Part shown: positions 18,000-26,608 of the stretch, in pieces
Position numbering within the stretch: the first letter of the stretch is position 1
Layout of the letters: each line of letters starts with the position of its first letter
Origin: Capnocytophaga haemolytica
GTDB lineage: Bacteria; Bacteroidota; Bacteroidia; Flavobacteriales; Flavobacteriaceae
Assembly: GCF_001553545.1 (NCBI RefSeq)
Contig: NZ_CP014227.1
Span: forward strand, 2,400,501-2,464,500
Length of the DNA stretch: 64,000 nt
Reading direction: 5' to 3'
Program-made: the position numbers and the translations under genes
The notes under the pieces: generated by a model
What the model saw: the letters and a program-made list of their open reading frames with translations, nothing else
Database searches by the model: none
Told to the model about the DNA's origin: nothing

Positions 18000-18237
18000 T
18001 TCCCCTCTCCAACCCTCCATTTTACTACGCTCCAAGCATCAAACCTTATTTTAAAATACACAACAATTAGCTCATTTCATTAAGAAAAACGCAAAATGTA
18101 ACGAACACAGCTCTATCAGCCCTGATCACCCCCTCTTCTTTCCATATACCGAATACTACAATATTAAGCATTGTAGACTAATTATCAACACTATACACCT
18201 AACGGACAAAAATATTTTACGTTATCTCACTCAAACA

Positions 18238-18269
18238 TTTGGCAGTTTCGGATATTCTTTCTATTTTTG
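18238..18269 (+). promoter_or_regulatory. Promoter for sucC
   Basis: TTTG (18238-18241), 20-nt spacer, TATTTTTG (18262-18269). The predicted leader is about 105 nt and contains the inverted 7-nt arrays. Confidence 0.65.
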
Positions 18270-18289
18270 TCGGAAAATAACGTTTACAG

Positions 18290-18379
18290 AAGTCAGAGGT
18301 CAGCAAGCAGAGATCAGCAAGCACTTCTCACTGATCCCTGCTCTCTAACCCCTGACCTCTGATCCCTAAAAACTAACTA
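18290..18379. repeat. Inverted pair of 7-nt arrays in the sucC leader
   Basis: Direct units aagtcag, aggtcag, caagcag, agatcag, caagcac (18290-18324), a 6-nt gap, then inverted units ctgatcc, ctgctct, ctaaccc, ctgacct, ctgatcc, ctaaaaa, ctaacta (18331-18379), ending one base before the sucC ATG. Several units are exact complements (aggtcag / ctgacct), so the mRNA can form alternative stems close to the ribosome-binding region. Confidence 0.8.
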
Positions 18380-18380
18380 T

Positions 18381-19574
18381 ATGAATTTACACGAGTATCA
18401 AGGAAAGGAAATCTTATCGAGTTTCGGGGTGCGCACCCAACGCGGTATCGTAGCGCAAACCCCAGCAGAGGCAGTGGAAGCCGCCAAAACCCTCACTGAG
18501 CAAACAGGCACCGCGTGGTATGTAGTGAAAGCGCAAATACACGCTGGCGGGCGCGGCAAAGGCGGTGGCGTAAAGCTCGCTAAGGGGCTTGACAAGGTAG
18601 AAGGCCTCGCCTCAGAGATCATCGGGATGCACCTCATCACCCCACAGACACCCCCCACAGGCAAAGAAGTGCACCAAGTGCTCATCGCCGAAGACGTCTA
18701 CTACCCTGGCGAGAGCGAACCCTCAGAGTTTTATATGTCCGTACTGCTCAACCGCGCCAAGGGCAAGAATATGATAATGTATTCCACTGAGGGCGGTATG
18801 GATATAGAGAAGGTCGCCGCCGAAACGCCTCATCTCATCTTCACGGAGGAAATCGACCCCACAGTGGGCTTGTTGCCCTTCCAAGCACGACAGATCGCCT
18901 TCAACCTCGGGCTATCGGGCGAGGCACATAAGGAAATGGTAAAATTCGTTACTGCACTCTATAAGGCGTATGTAGCTTCCGATTCGAGCCTGTTCGAAAT
19001 CAACCCCGTGCTGAAAACTTCTGATAATAAAATATTAGCGGTGGACGCCAAGGTAGTGCTTGATGACAATGCCCTCTATCGCCACCCTGAATATATGGCT
19101 TATCGCGACCTGCGCGAGGAGAACCCTATTGAGGTGGAAGCCAAAGCAGCAGGGCTCAACTATGTGGCACTCGACGGCAATGTAGGCTGTATGGTCAACG
19201 GAGCGGGCTTGGCGATGGCTACAATGGATCTCATCAAGCAGGCAGGCGGCTCACCAGCTAACTTCCTCGATGTGGGCGGCACCGCTGACGCTAAGCGCGT
19301 GGAGACAGCCTTCCGCATCATACTGAAAGACCCCAAAGTAAAAGCCATTTTGGTGAACATCTTCGGCGGGATTGTCCGTTGCGATCGTGTGGCACAGGGC
19401 ATTGTGGACGCCTACAAGAATATAGGCGATACCATTAAAGTGCCTATCATCGTGCGACTGCAAGGCACCAATGCCGAAAAAGCCAAAGAACTCATCGACA
19501 ACTCAGGCTTATCGGTACACTCAGCCATCCTATTCCAAGAGGCAGCCGATAAGGTAAAGGAAGTACTCAAATAA
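18381..19574 (+). CDS. sucC: Succinate--CoA ligase (ADP-forming) beta subunit
   Basis: 397 aa, normal length. Beta subunit of the TCA-cycle enzyme that interconverts succinyl-CoA and succinate with nucleotide phosphorylation. Opening MNLHEYQGKEILSSFGV and the ATP-grasp part with KAQIHAGGRGKGGGVK are diagnostic; LFEINPV, VDAKVVLDDNAL and VNIFGGIVRCD complete the pattern. The alpha subunit gene sucD is not adjacent and must lie elsewhere. Codon use is GC-richer than most neighbours, as expected for a highly expressed gene. Confidence 0.97.
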   Translation: MNLHEYQGKEILSSFGVRTQRGIVAQTPAEAVEAAKTLTEQTGTAWYVVKAQIHAGGRGKGGGVKLAKGLDKVEGLASEIIGMHLITPQTPPTGKEVHQVLIAEDVYYPGESEPSEFYMSVLLNRAKGKNMIMYSTEGGMDIEKVAAETPHLIFTEEIDPTVGLLPFQARQIAFNLGLSGEAHKEMVKFVTALYKAYVASDSSLFEINPVLKTSDNKILAVDAKVVLDDNALYRHPEYMAYRDLREENPIEVEAKAAGLNYVALDGNVGCMVNGAGLAMATMDLIKQAGGSPANFLDVGGTADAKRVETAFRIILKDPKVKAILVNIFGGIVRCDRVAQGIVDAYKNIGDTIKVPIIVRLQGTNAEKAKELIDNSGLSVHSAILFQEAADKVKEVLK

Positions 19575-19603
19575 GAGAAAGTTTTAAATTGTTCATAGTA
19601 AGA

Positions 19604-19635
19604 AACAGCCCGCTCAGTTTCCTGAACGGGCTGTT
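19604..19635 (+). terminator. Intrinsic terminator after sucC
   Basis: Stem AACAGCCCG / CGGGCTGTT with an inner TCAG / CTGA stem, 4-nt loop, then TTTATTTG. It lies between convergent genes and may serve both directions. Confidence 0.9.
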
Positions 19636-19666
19636 TTTATTTGAGGATTATCAATATCCTACCTCA

Positions 19667-21124
19667 CTATTTACAAGATTTTACATAATCATCAACGACT
19701 TTTACCAAGCCTTCTTTGGTAGCTACTTCGTAGGTTGCAAAGTTTAAAGCGCCACATTTCACATATTTATCAAACAGCTCCTTAACCTTCTCAGGTGATT
19801 TCTTGCCAAACATCCCTTTATCACCTAAATAAATAGCTTTTTCTTGATTGGCGAGCTTCAAATAACACACCTCAGGTCTTAGCACCTGCGCAAGAACATA
19901 ATTACCATCCTTTTCATAGATAATTTCAAAGAACTGAGCCCGATTATCCAAGAAACTCAGGTCGTTTGTATTACCACTAACGGCACCATCTTCCATACTT
20001 TTAACGCCTAAAAAGCGCCTATCACCCACACCAAAGATCACGTTTTTATTTGCCTTGTAGTAGGTAGCCTTTTTTCCTTCTTGCTCTTTTATGCTTACTG
20101 TACCTCCGTAGTTGGTAGCATCAGCCATCCCTGGTTGTCTTTTGAGTTTAGCATCAATAGACTCAAATTCAATGGTAACAAGCCCTTCTTTCTTTTCGCC
20201 TGTCTTAGGGTCAATTATATAGCCCTGTACATCGTAAATATTCGCTGAGGTCGCTTTTGCCTTATCTTCTAACGCCTTATCCTGTGCTGCCATAGCATCA
20301 TTAACCCCTTTTGTATAAGCATCTACTTGCTCCTTCATATTGCCCAAGGTATACCCATTGAAATACAAAGCTCTTACAAAACGATCAGCTATTTCCTCCC
20401 CAAATGCGCTATCGGAATACTTCACATCAGGGACTACAAACTCCTTCCCGTCATACGTCTTAAAGGTGCAATCTGCGGGTTTATTAGTTTGTAACGTTGA
20501 GAAATGCAGTTCAGCGATTTTAAACTTATTTAAGTCGCCTACTGCATAAGCGGCAGTATGATCGTTGATGGTCTTTTTGGTTATGTAACCTATGGCCTTC
20601 CCTTTAGCGGTAATTGTTCCTTTTTCAACTTTGAGAGAAACCTCTCTTGCAAGTTCATCTTCTTTCTGTCGCTGAGCTTTGATAGCCTCTTTTCGCTCAT
20701 CAATTAGCTTTGAGATACTCCTATCTTCGTGGTCAAAGAAAGAGGCTATCTTTTCAGCATTCACCCCATCAAGAGTTATGAGTCCTGCCTCACTTTTGAT
20801 GAGCCCTTCAACAGTCATTTTCTCATAGCTCAGGGTAAAACCTACCTTTCCCATTTCCATCTCGCGAACTACACCATTCTGCCCTTTGATTTCGAGCCAG
20901 AACTTACTAGGATCCACATTGCCTAAAGGCGTGCGACTGGTAGCTATTGCAGAAAAAAGAGGCGTACCCGATAGGTCAGAAAAGAGATACATCTTATCCT
21001 TCTTCTCCACTTTGGCAATAGGGCGCTTATCAACTAATATTTGCCCTTTCTTAACACTGATATCCTGTGCCCAAGTCATAGACACGAGGTATATCGCTAC
21101 AAAAAATGTTAGAATTCTTTTCAT
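19667..21124 (-). CDS. Secreted protein of unknown function, 485 aa
   Basis: Signal peptide (MKRILTFFVAIYLVSMTWAQ), then a mixed alpha/beta protein rich in Lys and Asp with no membrane segment. A charged helical stretch (about 150-175) separates an N-terminal part containing ISVKKGQILVDKRPIAKVEKKDK from a middle part with a similar phrase (VSLKVEKGTITAKGKAIGYITKK), suggesting a repeated small beta domain. I do not recognise a family. It is likely periplasmic and monocistronic. Confidence 0.75.
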   Translation of the reverse strand: MKRILTFFVAIYLVSMTWAQDISVKKGQILVDKRPIAKVEKKDKMYLFSDLSGTPLFSAIATSRTPLGNVDPSKFWLEIKGQNGVVREMEMGKVGFTLSYEKMTVEGLIKSEAGLITLDGVNAEKIASFFDHEDRSISKLIDERKEAIKAQRQKEDELAREVSLKVEKGTITAKGKAIGYITKKTINDHTAAYAVGDLNKFKIAELHFSTLQTNKPADCTFKTYDGKEFVVPDVKYSDSAFGEEIADRFVRALYFNGYTLGNMKEQVDAYTKGVNDAMAAQDKALEDKAKATSANIYDVQGYIIDPKTGEKKEGLVTIEFESIDAKLKRQPGMADATNYGGTVSIKEQEGKKATYYKANKNVIFGVGDRRFLGVKSMEDGAVSGNTNDLSFLDNRAQFFEIIYEKDGNYVLAQVLRPEVCYLKLANQEKAIYLGDKGMFGKKSPEKVKELFDKYVKCGALNFATYEVATKEGLVKVVDDYVKSCK

Positions 21125-21160
21125 TGTTTAATTGACTTTTTCTATATGAAATTAACGCCA

Positions 21161-21168
21161 CAAAAGTA
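21161..21168 (-). promoter_or_regulatory. -7 element for the 485-aa secreted protein
   Basis: TACTTTTG on the minus strand, 37 nt before the ATG. Confidence 0.5.
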
Positions 21169-21209
21169 TATAAATACTGAATAATAGTAAAACTTTTTAC
21201 CATTTATTT

Positions 21210-23252
21210 TTATTTCTCCTGTAGTACCCTGAGCACTGCTTGGTAATTCTGCTGCACTTGTGGAGTATTCATCCCTAATTTAAGGGCTTTTTCATAGGCC
21301 TTTTTAGCTGCTGTGTAGTTCTTCTCTTCGGTGAGGAGCAGCGCCTTGTAATAGGCTATCTGTGGATTGGAGGGTGCTCGCTTCTCAGCGGCATCAAGAC
21401 ACTGCCAAGCCTTAGCCTTCTGCTGCAACTGGCTGTAAAGAATTGCTAAATTCAGGCGTAAATAGTTCAGTGATGGATCTTTGGTGAGTGCCCGCTCATA
21501 GAAGAGAATTGCCTTCTGGGGGGCGCCCATCTGGGTGTAGTAATCGCCTGCTGTAGCTGCCCCCACAGGAAAGTCAGACTGCGAAAGCACAAAGGTTTCG
21601 TACTCAGTAAGGCGCTCACGTCCCTGAGGAAGTGCCTCTACTCCTGCCCTACCCTTCTGTGTGAGCCATAGGTTGGTAGCAGCAAGCCTCACCGCTCTTA
21701 CAGGTTCGGAAAGTAGCGGCAACACCTTAGCCTCCTCACCCTGAATGCTAAAATTGCCAAGGGCTATAACAGCACGGTAGCGTGTCTGAGGGTCGGTGCT
21801 AGTGAGCTGTGTTACGATAGTGCGAAAGCTCTCAGGGGTGTGTAGCCCACCTAAGTAGTGGGTGGCAGTAGCTTTGATAATCGCAGGTGTGGCAGGGTCA
21901 GAAAGCAGTTTTGCCAAGTGGGCGTAGCTCTGTTTATCACGACGACTGCCGAGTATCAAATCCTCAGCAAAATGGGGCTTGCGTACATTGCCATACCACT
22001 TCTTGACTGCCTCAGCTGTCCAACGCGCCGACTTACCGGTGTGGCAATCATTGCAGGCGTTAGGAACAGCATACTTTTCGCTCAGGTCAGGACGCGGCAC
22101 CTTGAAGTTATGGTCGTGACGCACATCGTTACCCATATAAGTGCGAGTGGGCATATGGCAATGACGGCAATCGGAGGCAGCTGTGCCCTCCTTGTGAAAG
22201 GTGTGCTGAGTGCTTGCGTAGGTCTGGGAATGGCATTGCAGGCAGAGCCCATTGCCCTCAATCTTCACCTTACCTGTATGCGGGCGGTGACAGTCGGTGC
22301 AGCGCACTCCAGCGTGGAACATCTTGCTTTGGAGAAAAGAAGTGTATTTGTAGACCTCATCAAAAGCCTGTCCATCAGGGTAATAAATGGCTACTGCGGG
22401 TATCTCAGGAATGTAGTTATCAAGAAACTCACTCGAAGGGGTATGGTATTGGGTTGTCTCGCCACGACGCGCGTGACAAGCGCCGCAGGTGTTGAGTTGC
22501 TGCTTCTGGCTATGAGCCTCTTGCAGACTGATGAATAGCTCTTTACTTCCTTTTTTATAGGCAGCATCCTTCACCCAAGCGATGTGCTTTTTGCCTGCCC
22601 CGTGGCAACTCTCACAGCCAACAGTAAGCTCGCTGTAATCGGTAGTGTAGGTGTCGTGCAGAGGGTTGTAATTCTTATGTAGGTTGGTGCTGTGGCAAGA
22701 GGCGCACATTAGGTTCCAGTTCTGCGAGGCATTCGTCCAGTGGAAATAGTCGTCAGGAGCTATCTTTTGCCCTGCATACTGATGAAACCACTTGCCTTTA
22801 CGGCTGTCCCAACTCTGGCGGAGCACCTGCATCTTACCTCCTTGAAAAGCAACCAAATACTGCTGAAGAGGATAATAGCCAAAGGTGTAGCTCACTTCAA
22901 AGTCAGCGTATTTGCCGTCTGCCCCTTGGGTATTGACGTAGTACTTATCGCCTCGCTTGAAGAAGTGTGAAGTGATGCCGTCGGCAGTGTAGGAAGCATT
23001 GTCAAAGTCGCCTAAAACAGTCTCCGTTGTGGGGCGCTGCATTGCCTTGAAATGGTCGGAAGCCTGCCAATCGGCAAAAGCCTTGGGGTGACACTCTTTG
23101 CAAGAGGCAGAGCCTGCGTAGGCTTCTGGCATTGATGCAATACGTTTGGGCACAGCACTGTACTGCTCATCAGAGAGGTAGTACTTGATGAGTAATAGGG
23201 CGGTGCCTAATACGGCTATTAAAAGTAATGCAACGATTATCTTTCGTTTCAT
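21210..23252 (-). CDS. Octaheme c-type cytochrome with C-terminal HEAT/TPR repeats
   Basis: 680 aa. An uncleaved N-terminal membrane anchor (about 4-26) is followed by eight CxxCH haem motifs: CKECH (51-55), CASCH, CESCH, CGACH, CTDCH, CLQCH, CRHCH and CNDCH, all before about residue 410. Then comes a helical HEAT-like part (about 430-535) and TPRs (about 555-680). It is periplasmic, membrane-tethered and probably transfers electrons; the family resembles cytochrome c554-type multihaem proteins. No nitrite or nitrous-oxide reductase genes are adjacent, so the partner is unknown. The TPR gene upstream reads the same way. Confidence 0.88.
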   Translation of the reverse strand: MKRKIIVALLLIAVLGTALLLIKYYLSDEQYSAVPKRIASMPEAYAGSASCKECHPKAFADWQASDHFKAMQRPTTETVLGDFDNASYTADGITSHFFKRGDKYYVNTQGADGKYADFEVSYTFGYYPLQQYLVAFQGGKMQVLRQSWDSRKGKWFHQYAGQKIAPDDYFHWTNASQNWNLMCASCHSTNLHKNYNPLHDTYTTDYSELTVGCESCHGAGKKHIAWVKDAAYKKGSKELFISLQEAHSQKQQLNTCGACHARRGETTQYHTPSSEFLDNYIPEIPAVAIYYPDGQAFDEVYKYTSFLQSKMFHAGVRCTDCHRPHTGKVKIEGNGLCLQCHSQTYASTQHTFHKEGTAASDCRHCHMPTRTYMGNDVRHDHNFKVPRPDLSEKYAVPNACNDCHTGKSARWTAEAVKKWYGNVRKPHFAEDLILGSRRDKQSYAHLAKLLSDPATPAIIKATATHYLGGLHTPESFRTIVTQLTSTDPQTRYRAVIALGNFSIQGEEAKVLPLLSEPVRAVRLAATNLWLTQKGRAGVEALPQGRERLTEYETFVLSQSDFPVGAATAGDYYTQMGAPQKAILFYERALTKDPSLNYLRLNLAILYSQLQQKAKAWQCLDAAEKRAPSNPQIAYYKALLLTEEKNYTAAKKAYEKALKLGMNTPQVQQNYQAVLRVLQEK

Positions 23253-23358
23253 CAGTGGAGGTTGCGTTAATGGGTAATCTCTTCGTTTTTAGTTTTACGT
23301 TTTTAATATTGTGTATTGCTTTGTATGGGATTATGACCTACCCATTCTATACTGCTTG

Positions 23359-23391
23359 TCCGTTACCGATCCGTTTGGGGTTCGTTCGGGG
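23359..23391. repeat. 11-nt array, three units
   Basis: tccgttaccga, tccgtttgggg, ttcgttcgggg. Same CCGTT core as the array at 6364-6396. It lies in the 166-bp spacer between the TPR gene and the cytochrome gene. Confidence 0.7.
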
Positions 23392-23418
23392 GGCGCAGTG
23401 CGAGGATGAGCGGTATGG

Positions 23419-24057
23419 TTATTTCTTTTGGATTTCTTTTTGAAGGTAGTCAGCCATACTTTTACCCCAATGTGGACTGTTGGGAGTCTTTGGGGTGAAC
23501 TTTGCTAACTTCTCAAAGGCTTGTGCCAATACGGGCTTAGCTTTCTCAGCACCACCACCGAAAACCTTGGGTGTGTGATAGATACCCACGGCACGCACGA
23601 TATAAGGTCGGGGGTTATCGGGGTTGAGTTGGATCGCTTTTTGGAGGTATTGACCGCTGGTGCGCCCGTACTTGCTGCCACGCATCATAGGATTAACGCG
23701 CACTTTTGAGGAGTAGAGGTAGGCATAGAGGGTCGCAATCTCTGAGGGATCGGCAGTGGGTTGCTTTTCGGCGAGTTTGAGGTATTTCTCAGCTTCGTCG
23801 CAGAAGCTATCAATAGTGCTGCCTTCGGAGAGTTCGGCTAAACGCACATTGGTGTAGGCAGCGTAGTAATTGGCGAGCCAGTTATTAGCATCGGCAAGGG
23901 CAATACGTTGAAAATCATTGGCGAGGGTTTGCAAAGAGGGCTTGTCGTAAGTGCGATCGAGGGTTTGTATTTTCTCGGTAAGAGCGGCTTCGATGTCCTG
24001 TGCCCCAGCGGTAAAGCTCAGCAGAAGGATTATAGAGGTTATGATGTATTTTTTCAT
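23419..24057 (-). CDS. Secreted TPR-like protein
   Basis: 212 aa from ATG 24057 (MKKYIITSIILLLSFTAGAQ, a signal peptide). An earlier in-frame ATG at 24132 lies upstream of the -7 element at 24089-24096 and is rejected. The body is all-helical with TPR-like spacing (LANYYAAYTNVRLAEL, YLQKAIQLNPDNPRPYIVRAVGIY). Periplasmic scaffold role inferred. It precedes the octahaem cytochrome in the same direction. Confidence 0.8.
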   Translation of the reverse strand: MKKYIITSIILLLSFTAGAQDIEAALTEKIQTLDRTYDKPSLQTLANDFQRIALADANNWLANYYAAYTNVRLAELSEGSTIDSFCDEAEKYLKLAEKQPTADPSEIATLYAYLYSSKVRVNPMMRGSKYGRTSGQYLQKAIQLNPDNPRPYIVRAVGIYHTPKVFGGGAEKAKPVLAQAFEKLAKFTPKTPNSPHWGKSMADYLQKEIQKK

Positions 24058-24088
24058 CTGATAAATATTTATTTGATTATTAATGCGA

Positions 24089-24096
24089 CAAAGGTA
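24089..24096 (-). promoter_or_regulatory. -7 element for the TPR-like gene
   Basis: TACCTTTG on the minus strand, 31 nt before ATG 24057; it decides the start choice. Confidence 0.6.
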
Positions 24097-24326
24097 GGCA
24101 GAAAGTAGCAAACTCACAAATCTTTTATTCAAAAAGCAATCTTCTTGGGTAGAATTTCAGTTGTTTTCGTGTGGGAAGTGTGTACGTAAAGTTCTTTTTA
24201 TCAGTATAGTTACGTTCTGTTACAAGTTTTTTTCAAGTTTTTATTTGGTAGGTTGGCGAAATAGTCTTTCCTTTGCATTGCATAGTCAATGATGGGATAT
24301 GTTTTTTTTCTAAATTAAGTAATCAG

Positions 24327-26435
24327 ATGAGATATTTTACGTTGTTACTGCTGTTATACAGTTCATTTTCAGCTGCTCAGGTAACGATCAAGGGCGTAAT
24401 AGTCGACGAACGCCATAAGCCCGTAGCGGGTGTAAATGTGTTTCTGCAAGGCACTATCGAGGGTACGAGCACAGATGAGGCAGGTGCTTTTTCGTTTGTC
24501 AGTCGGCAGAAGGGCAAGGCTGTACTGATGTGTATGCACCTCTCAATGAAGGATGTAGCTATTCCGTTTGAGATCAGCGGCGAGGTGAAGCCATTCCAGA
24601 TTGTGATGGAGGAAAAGGCTTCTGAGTTAGAGGAAGTGGTGGTAAGTGCGGCTACTTTTGGCATCAGCGATAAGCAACAGGCGACGGTGCTCAACCCGAT
24701 GGAAGTGCAGAGTACGCCGAGTGCCGATGGGGGCATCACAGGGGCGGTGGTTACGCTGCCTGGTACCCAACAGGTGGGCGAGAGCGGACAGGTGTTTGTG
24801 CGTGGAGGTAGCGGCGACGAAACAAAGGTTACCATCGATGGGCTCAACATCCCTAATCCTTACTACGCTGGCGTACCCGATGTGGCACAACGCAGTCGCT
24901 TTTCGCCCCACCTCTTCAAAGGGATTGTCTTCAATACAGGCGGCTATTCGGCACAGTTCGGCGAGGCACTTTCTTCCGTATTGGTATTGGAAACCAAGGA
25001 TCAACCTTCGAAACCGTCGGCTACGGTGGCACTAATCCCTTATGGGGCACTCGTGGGCAAGGAGTGGCTCAATAAGCGGGAGACCACTTCGTGGGGCGGA
25101 ATGGTGGGCTATTACAACTTTAAGCCTTATTACGAGCTTATCAAACAGAATGTCGAGTGGCTCAAAGCCCCTGAGACGGTTACCTTCTCGGGGACGTTCA
25201 GGCAAAGTACGGGTGGCAACGGTATCTTGAAATGGTATGGCTTTGGCAATTGGACGCGTCAGGCTACTGCCCGCGAGAGCTTGCAACACTGGGGCACTCG
25301 AGAGCGCTATGAGTCCGATGACACTAATGGCGTCTCTCTGGTTACTTACACCCGCGATATTGCCCCTGAGTGGCGTATGTACGCGGGCTATGGACTGCAT
25401 TTCGACCGCAATAAGGTTAGCGAAAGCCACACCCACAGCGATGCTTACACCCTGCACCAACAGTTCCGCCTGATGACCTCGGGCAAGCTCACGCGTTGGC
25501 TCAAGGCAGAAGTGGGCACCGAAGGTTTTACCTATAACGACGACCAGCTGAGCGACTACGAAACTGCCCTTTGGGCTACCACCTCGTGGCAACTGAGTCG
25601 CAAGTGGATACTGCTGGCGGGCTTGCGCACCGAGTACGACGATGTGCTGAGCAAGGCAGTGGTGTTGCCGCGCTTTTCAGTAGCGTACAAAACGGGGCGT
25701 TATCACCAGCTGAATCTCTCGGCAGGCGATTACAGCCAAAAACCTGCCTACAACTACCTCGCCCTCGATCGCCATCTGGACTACCAACGGGCACGGCACT
25801 ACATCGCCGACTTCCAGTACGCCCACGAGAAGCGTTTTCTCCGCGCTGAGGTGTACTACAAGGACTATCGCGACCTGCTGCTTTACCCTACGCCTACTAC
25901 CCTTAGCAATGGTGGCGAAGGCTATGCCACGGGCTTTGACTTCTTCTGGCGTGATGGCAAGAGCATTAAGGGGTTAGACTATTGGGTGTCGTATACCTAC
26001 CTCGATACGCAACGCCGCTACTTGCGTTACCCGGTGGAGGCACAGCCTACCTTTGCCACACCTCATACGGCTCATTTGGTGGTGAAGTATTTTATTGAAA
26101 GCGCAGGGCTTTTCTTCGGAGCCTCGTACACGGTAGCCAGCGGTCGCCCTTATGAGAACCCTAATAACCCTGTTTTTCTTGCCGATAGAACGCCGACGTA
26201 TCAGAATACGAACTTCAATGTAGCCCTCTTGCGCAAGTGGGGCAATACCTTCAACACTTTTGTGCTCTCGGTGAGCAATGTGCTGGGCACTAAGCAGGTG
26301 TTCAACTACCGCTACACCCCCGATGGAGCGCACCGCATCGCCGTTGGTTTGCCTTACGACCGCGCCTTTATGATCGGTTGGTTTATCAGCATAGGACAGA
26401 ACCGCTCGCAGGAAGTGTTAGACCAATTGCAGTAG
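24327..26435 (+). CDS. TonB-dependent receptor
   Basis: 702 aa from ATG 24327 (MRYFTLLLLLYSSFSAAQ, signal peptide); the earlier ATG at 24273 would bury the signal peptide. CarboxypepD_reg-like domain (about 19-100), plug (about 110-215: GQVFVRGGSGDETKVTIDGL and GGYSAQFGEALSSVLVLE), then barrel. The last residues (LDQLQ) do not give the usual terminal aromatic, the closest being WFISIG 15 residues earlier. GC-rich codons distinguish it from the flanks. It stands alone, so the substrate is unknown. Confidence 0.9.
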   Translation: MRYFTLLLLLYSSFSAAQVTIKGVIVDERHKPVAGVNVFLQGTIEGTSTDEAGAFSFVSRQKGKAVLMCMHLSMKDVAIPFEISGEVKPFQIVMEEKASELEEVVVSAATFGISDKQQATVLNPMEVQSTPSADGGITGAVVTLPGTQQVGESGQVFVRGGSGDETKVTIDGLNIPNPYYAGVPDVAQRSRFSPHLFKGIVFNTGGYSAQFGEALSSVLVLETKDQPSKPSATVALIPYGALVGKEWLNKRETTSWGGMVGYYNFKPYYELIKQNVEWLKAPETVTFSGTFRQSTGGNGILKWYGFGNWTRQATARESLQHWGTRERYESDDTNGVSLVTYTRDIAPEWRMYAGYGLHFDRNKVSESHTHSDAYTLHQQFRLMTSGKLTRWLKAEVGTEGFTYNDDQLSDYETALWATTSWQLSRKWILLAGLRTEYDDVLSKAVVLPRFSVAYKTGRYHQLNLSAGDYSQKPAYNYLALDRHLDYQRARHYIADFQYAHEKRFLRAEVYYKDYRDLLLYPTPTTLSNGGEGYATGFDFFWRDGKSIKGLDYWVSYTYLDTQRRYLRYPVEAQPTFATPHTAHLVVKYFIESAGLFFGASYTVASGRPYENPNNPVFLADRTPTYQNTNFNVALLRKWGNTFNTFVLSVSNVLGTKQVFNYRYTPDGAHRIAVGLPYDRAFMIGWFISIGQNRSQEVLDQLQ

Positions 26436-26453
26436 TCAGTTTTGAGTTCTCAG
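26433..26453. repeat. 7-nt array, three units, starting inside the receptor stop codon
   Basis: tagtcag, ttttgag, ttctcag. The first unit contains the TAG stop of the TonB receptor gene. Confidence 0.55.
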
Positions 26454-26521
26454 AGCAGGAATTATGCGTTAATCGTGTGTTAATTAACATTCTTTTAACA
26501 TCTCAACTGTGTAAAAATTAC

Positions 26522-26529
26522 TACCTTTG
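26522..26529 (+). promoter_or_regulatory. -7 element for the L,D-transpeptidase-like gene
   Basis: TACCTTTG, 79 nt before the start codon. The -33 region is a poor match. Confidence 0.5.
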
Positions 26530-26608
26530 CGCCCAGCAATGTTTTTAGGGCTGCTTACAGTCTGTTTTTATCTAATAAGTACAATGTTTTTCTAATGTTT
26601 CTAACACT

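Larger units (their letters stand above)
17644..18380. other. 737-bp gene-free region between tsaD and sucC
   Basis: No convincing ORF. It holds, in order, a 7-nt array with an inverted partner, an orphan promoter, a short inverted 7-nt array, an 88-bp 11-nt array, about 240 bp (18000-18237) in which nothing is recognised, a promoter facing sucC, and a second inverted pair of 7-nt arrays up to the sucC start. See the individual entries. Confidence 0.8.

Noticed and set aside
17652..18379. Possible CRISPR array in the tsaD-sucC region
   Set aside because: Units are 7 or 11 nt with no spacers of constant length and no cas genes.
21858..22538. A 226-codon frame opposite the cytochrome gene
   Set aside because: The eight CxxCH motifs fix the coding strand; this is a shadow frame.
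23228..23443. A 71-codon rightward ORF in the spacer upstream of the cytochrome gene
   Set aside because: It overlaps the cytochrome 5' end, includes an 11-nt array and lacks a promoter.
25032..25592. A 186-codon open frame antisense to the second TonB receptor
   Set aside because: It mirrors a GC-rich coding frame and has no features of its own.
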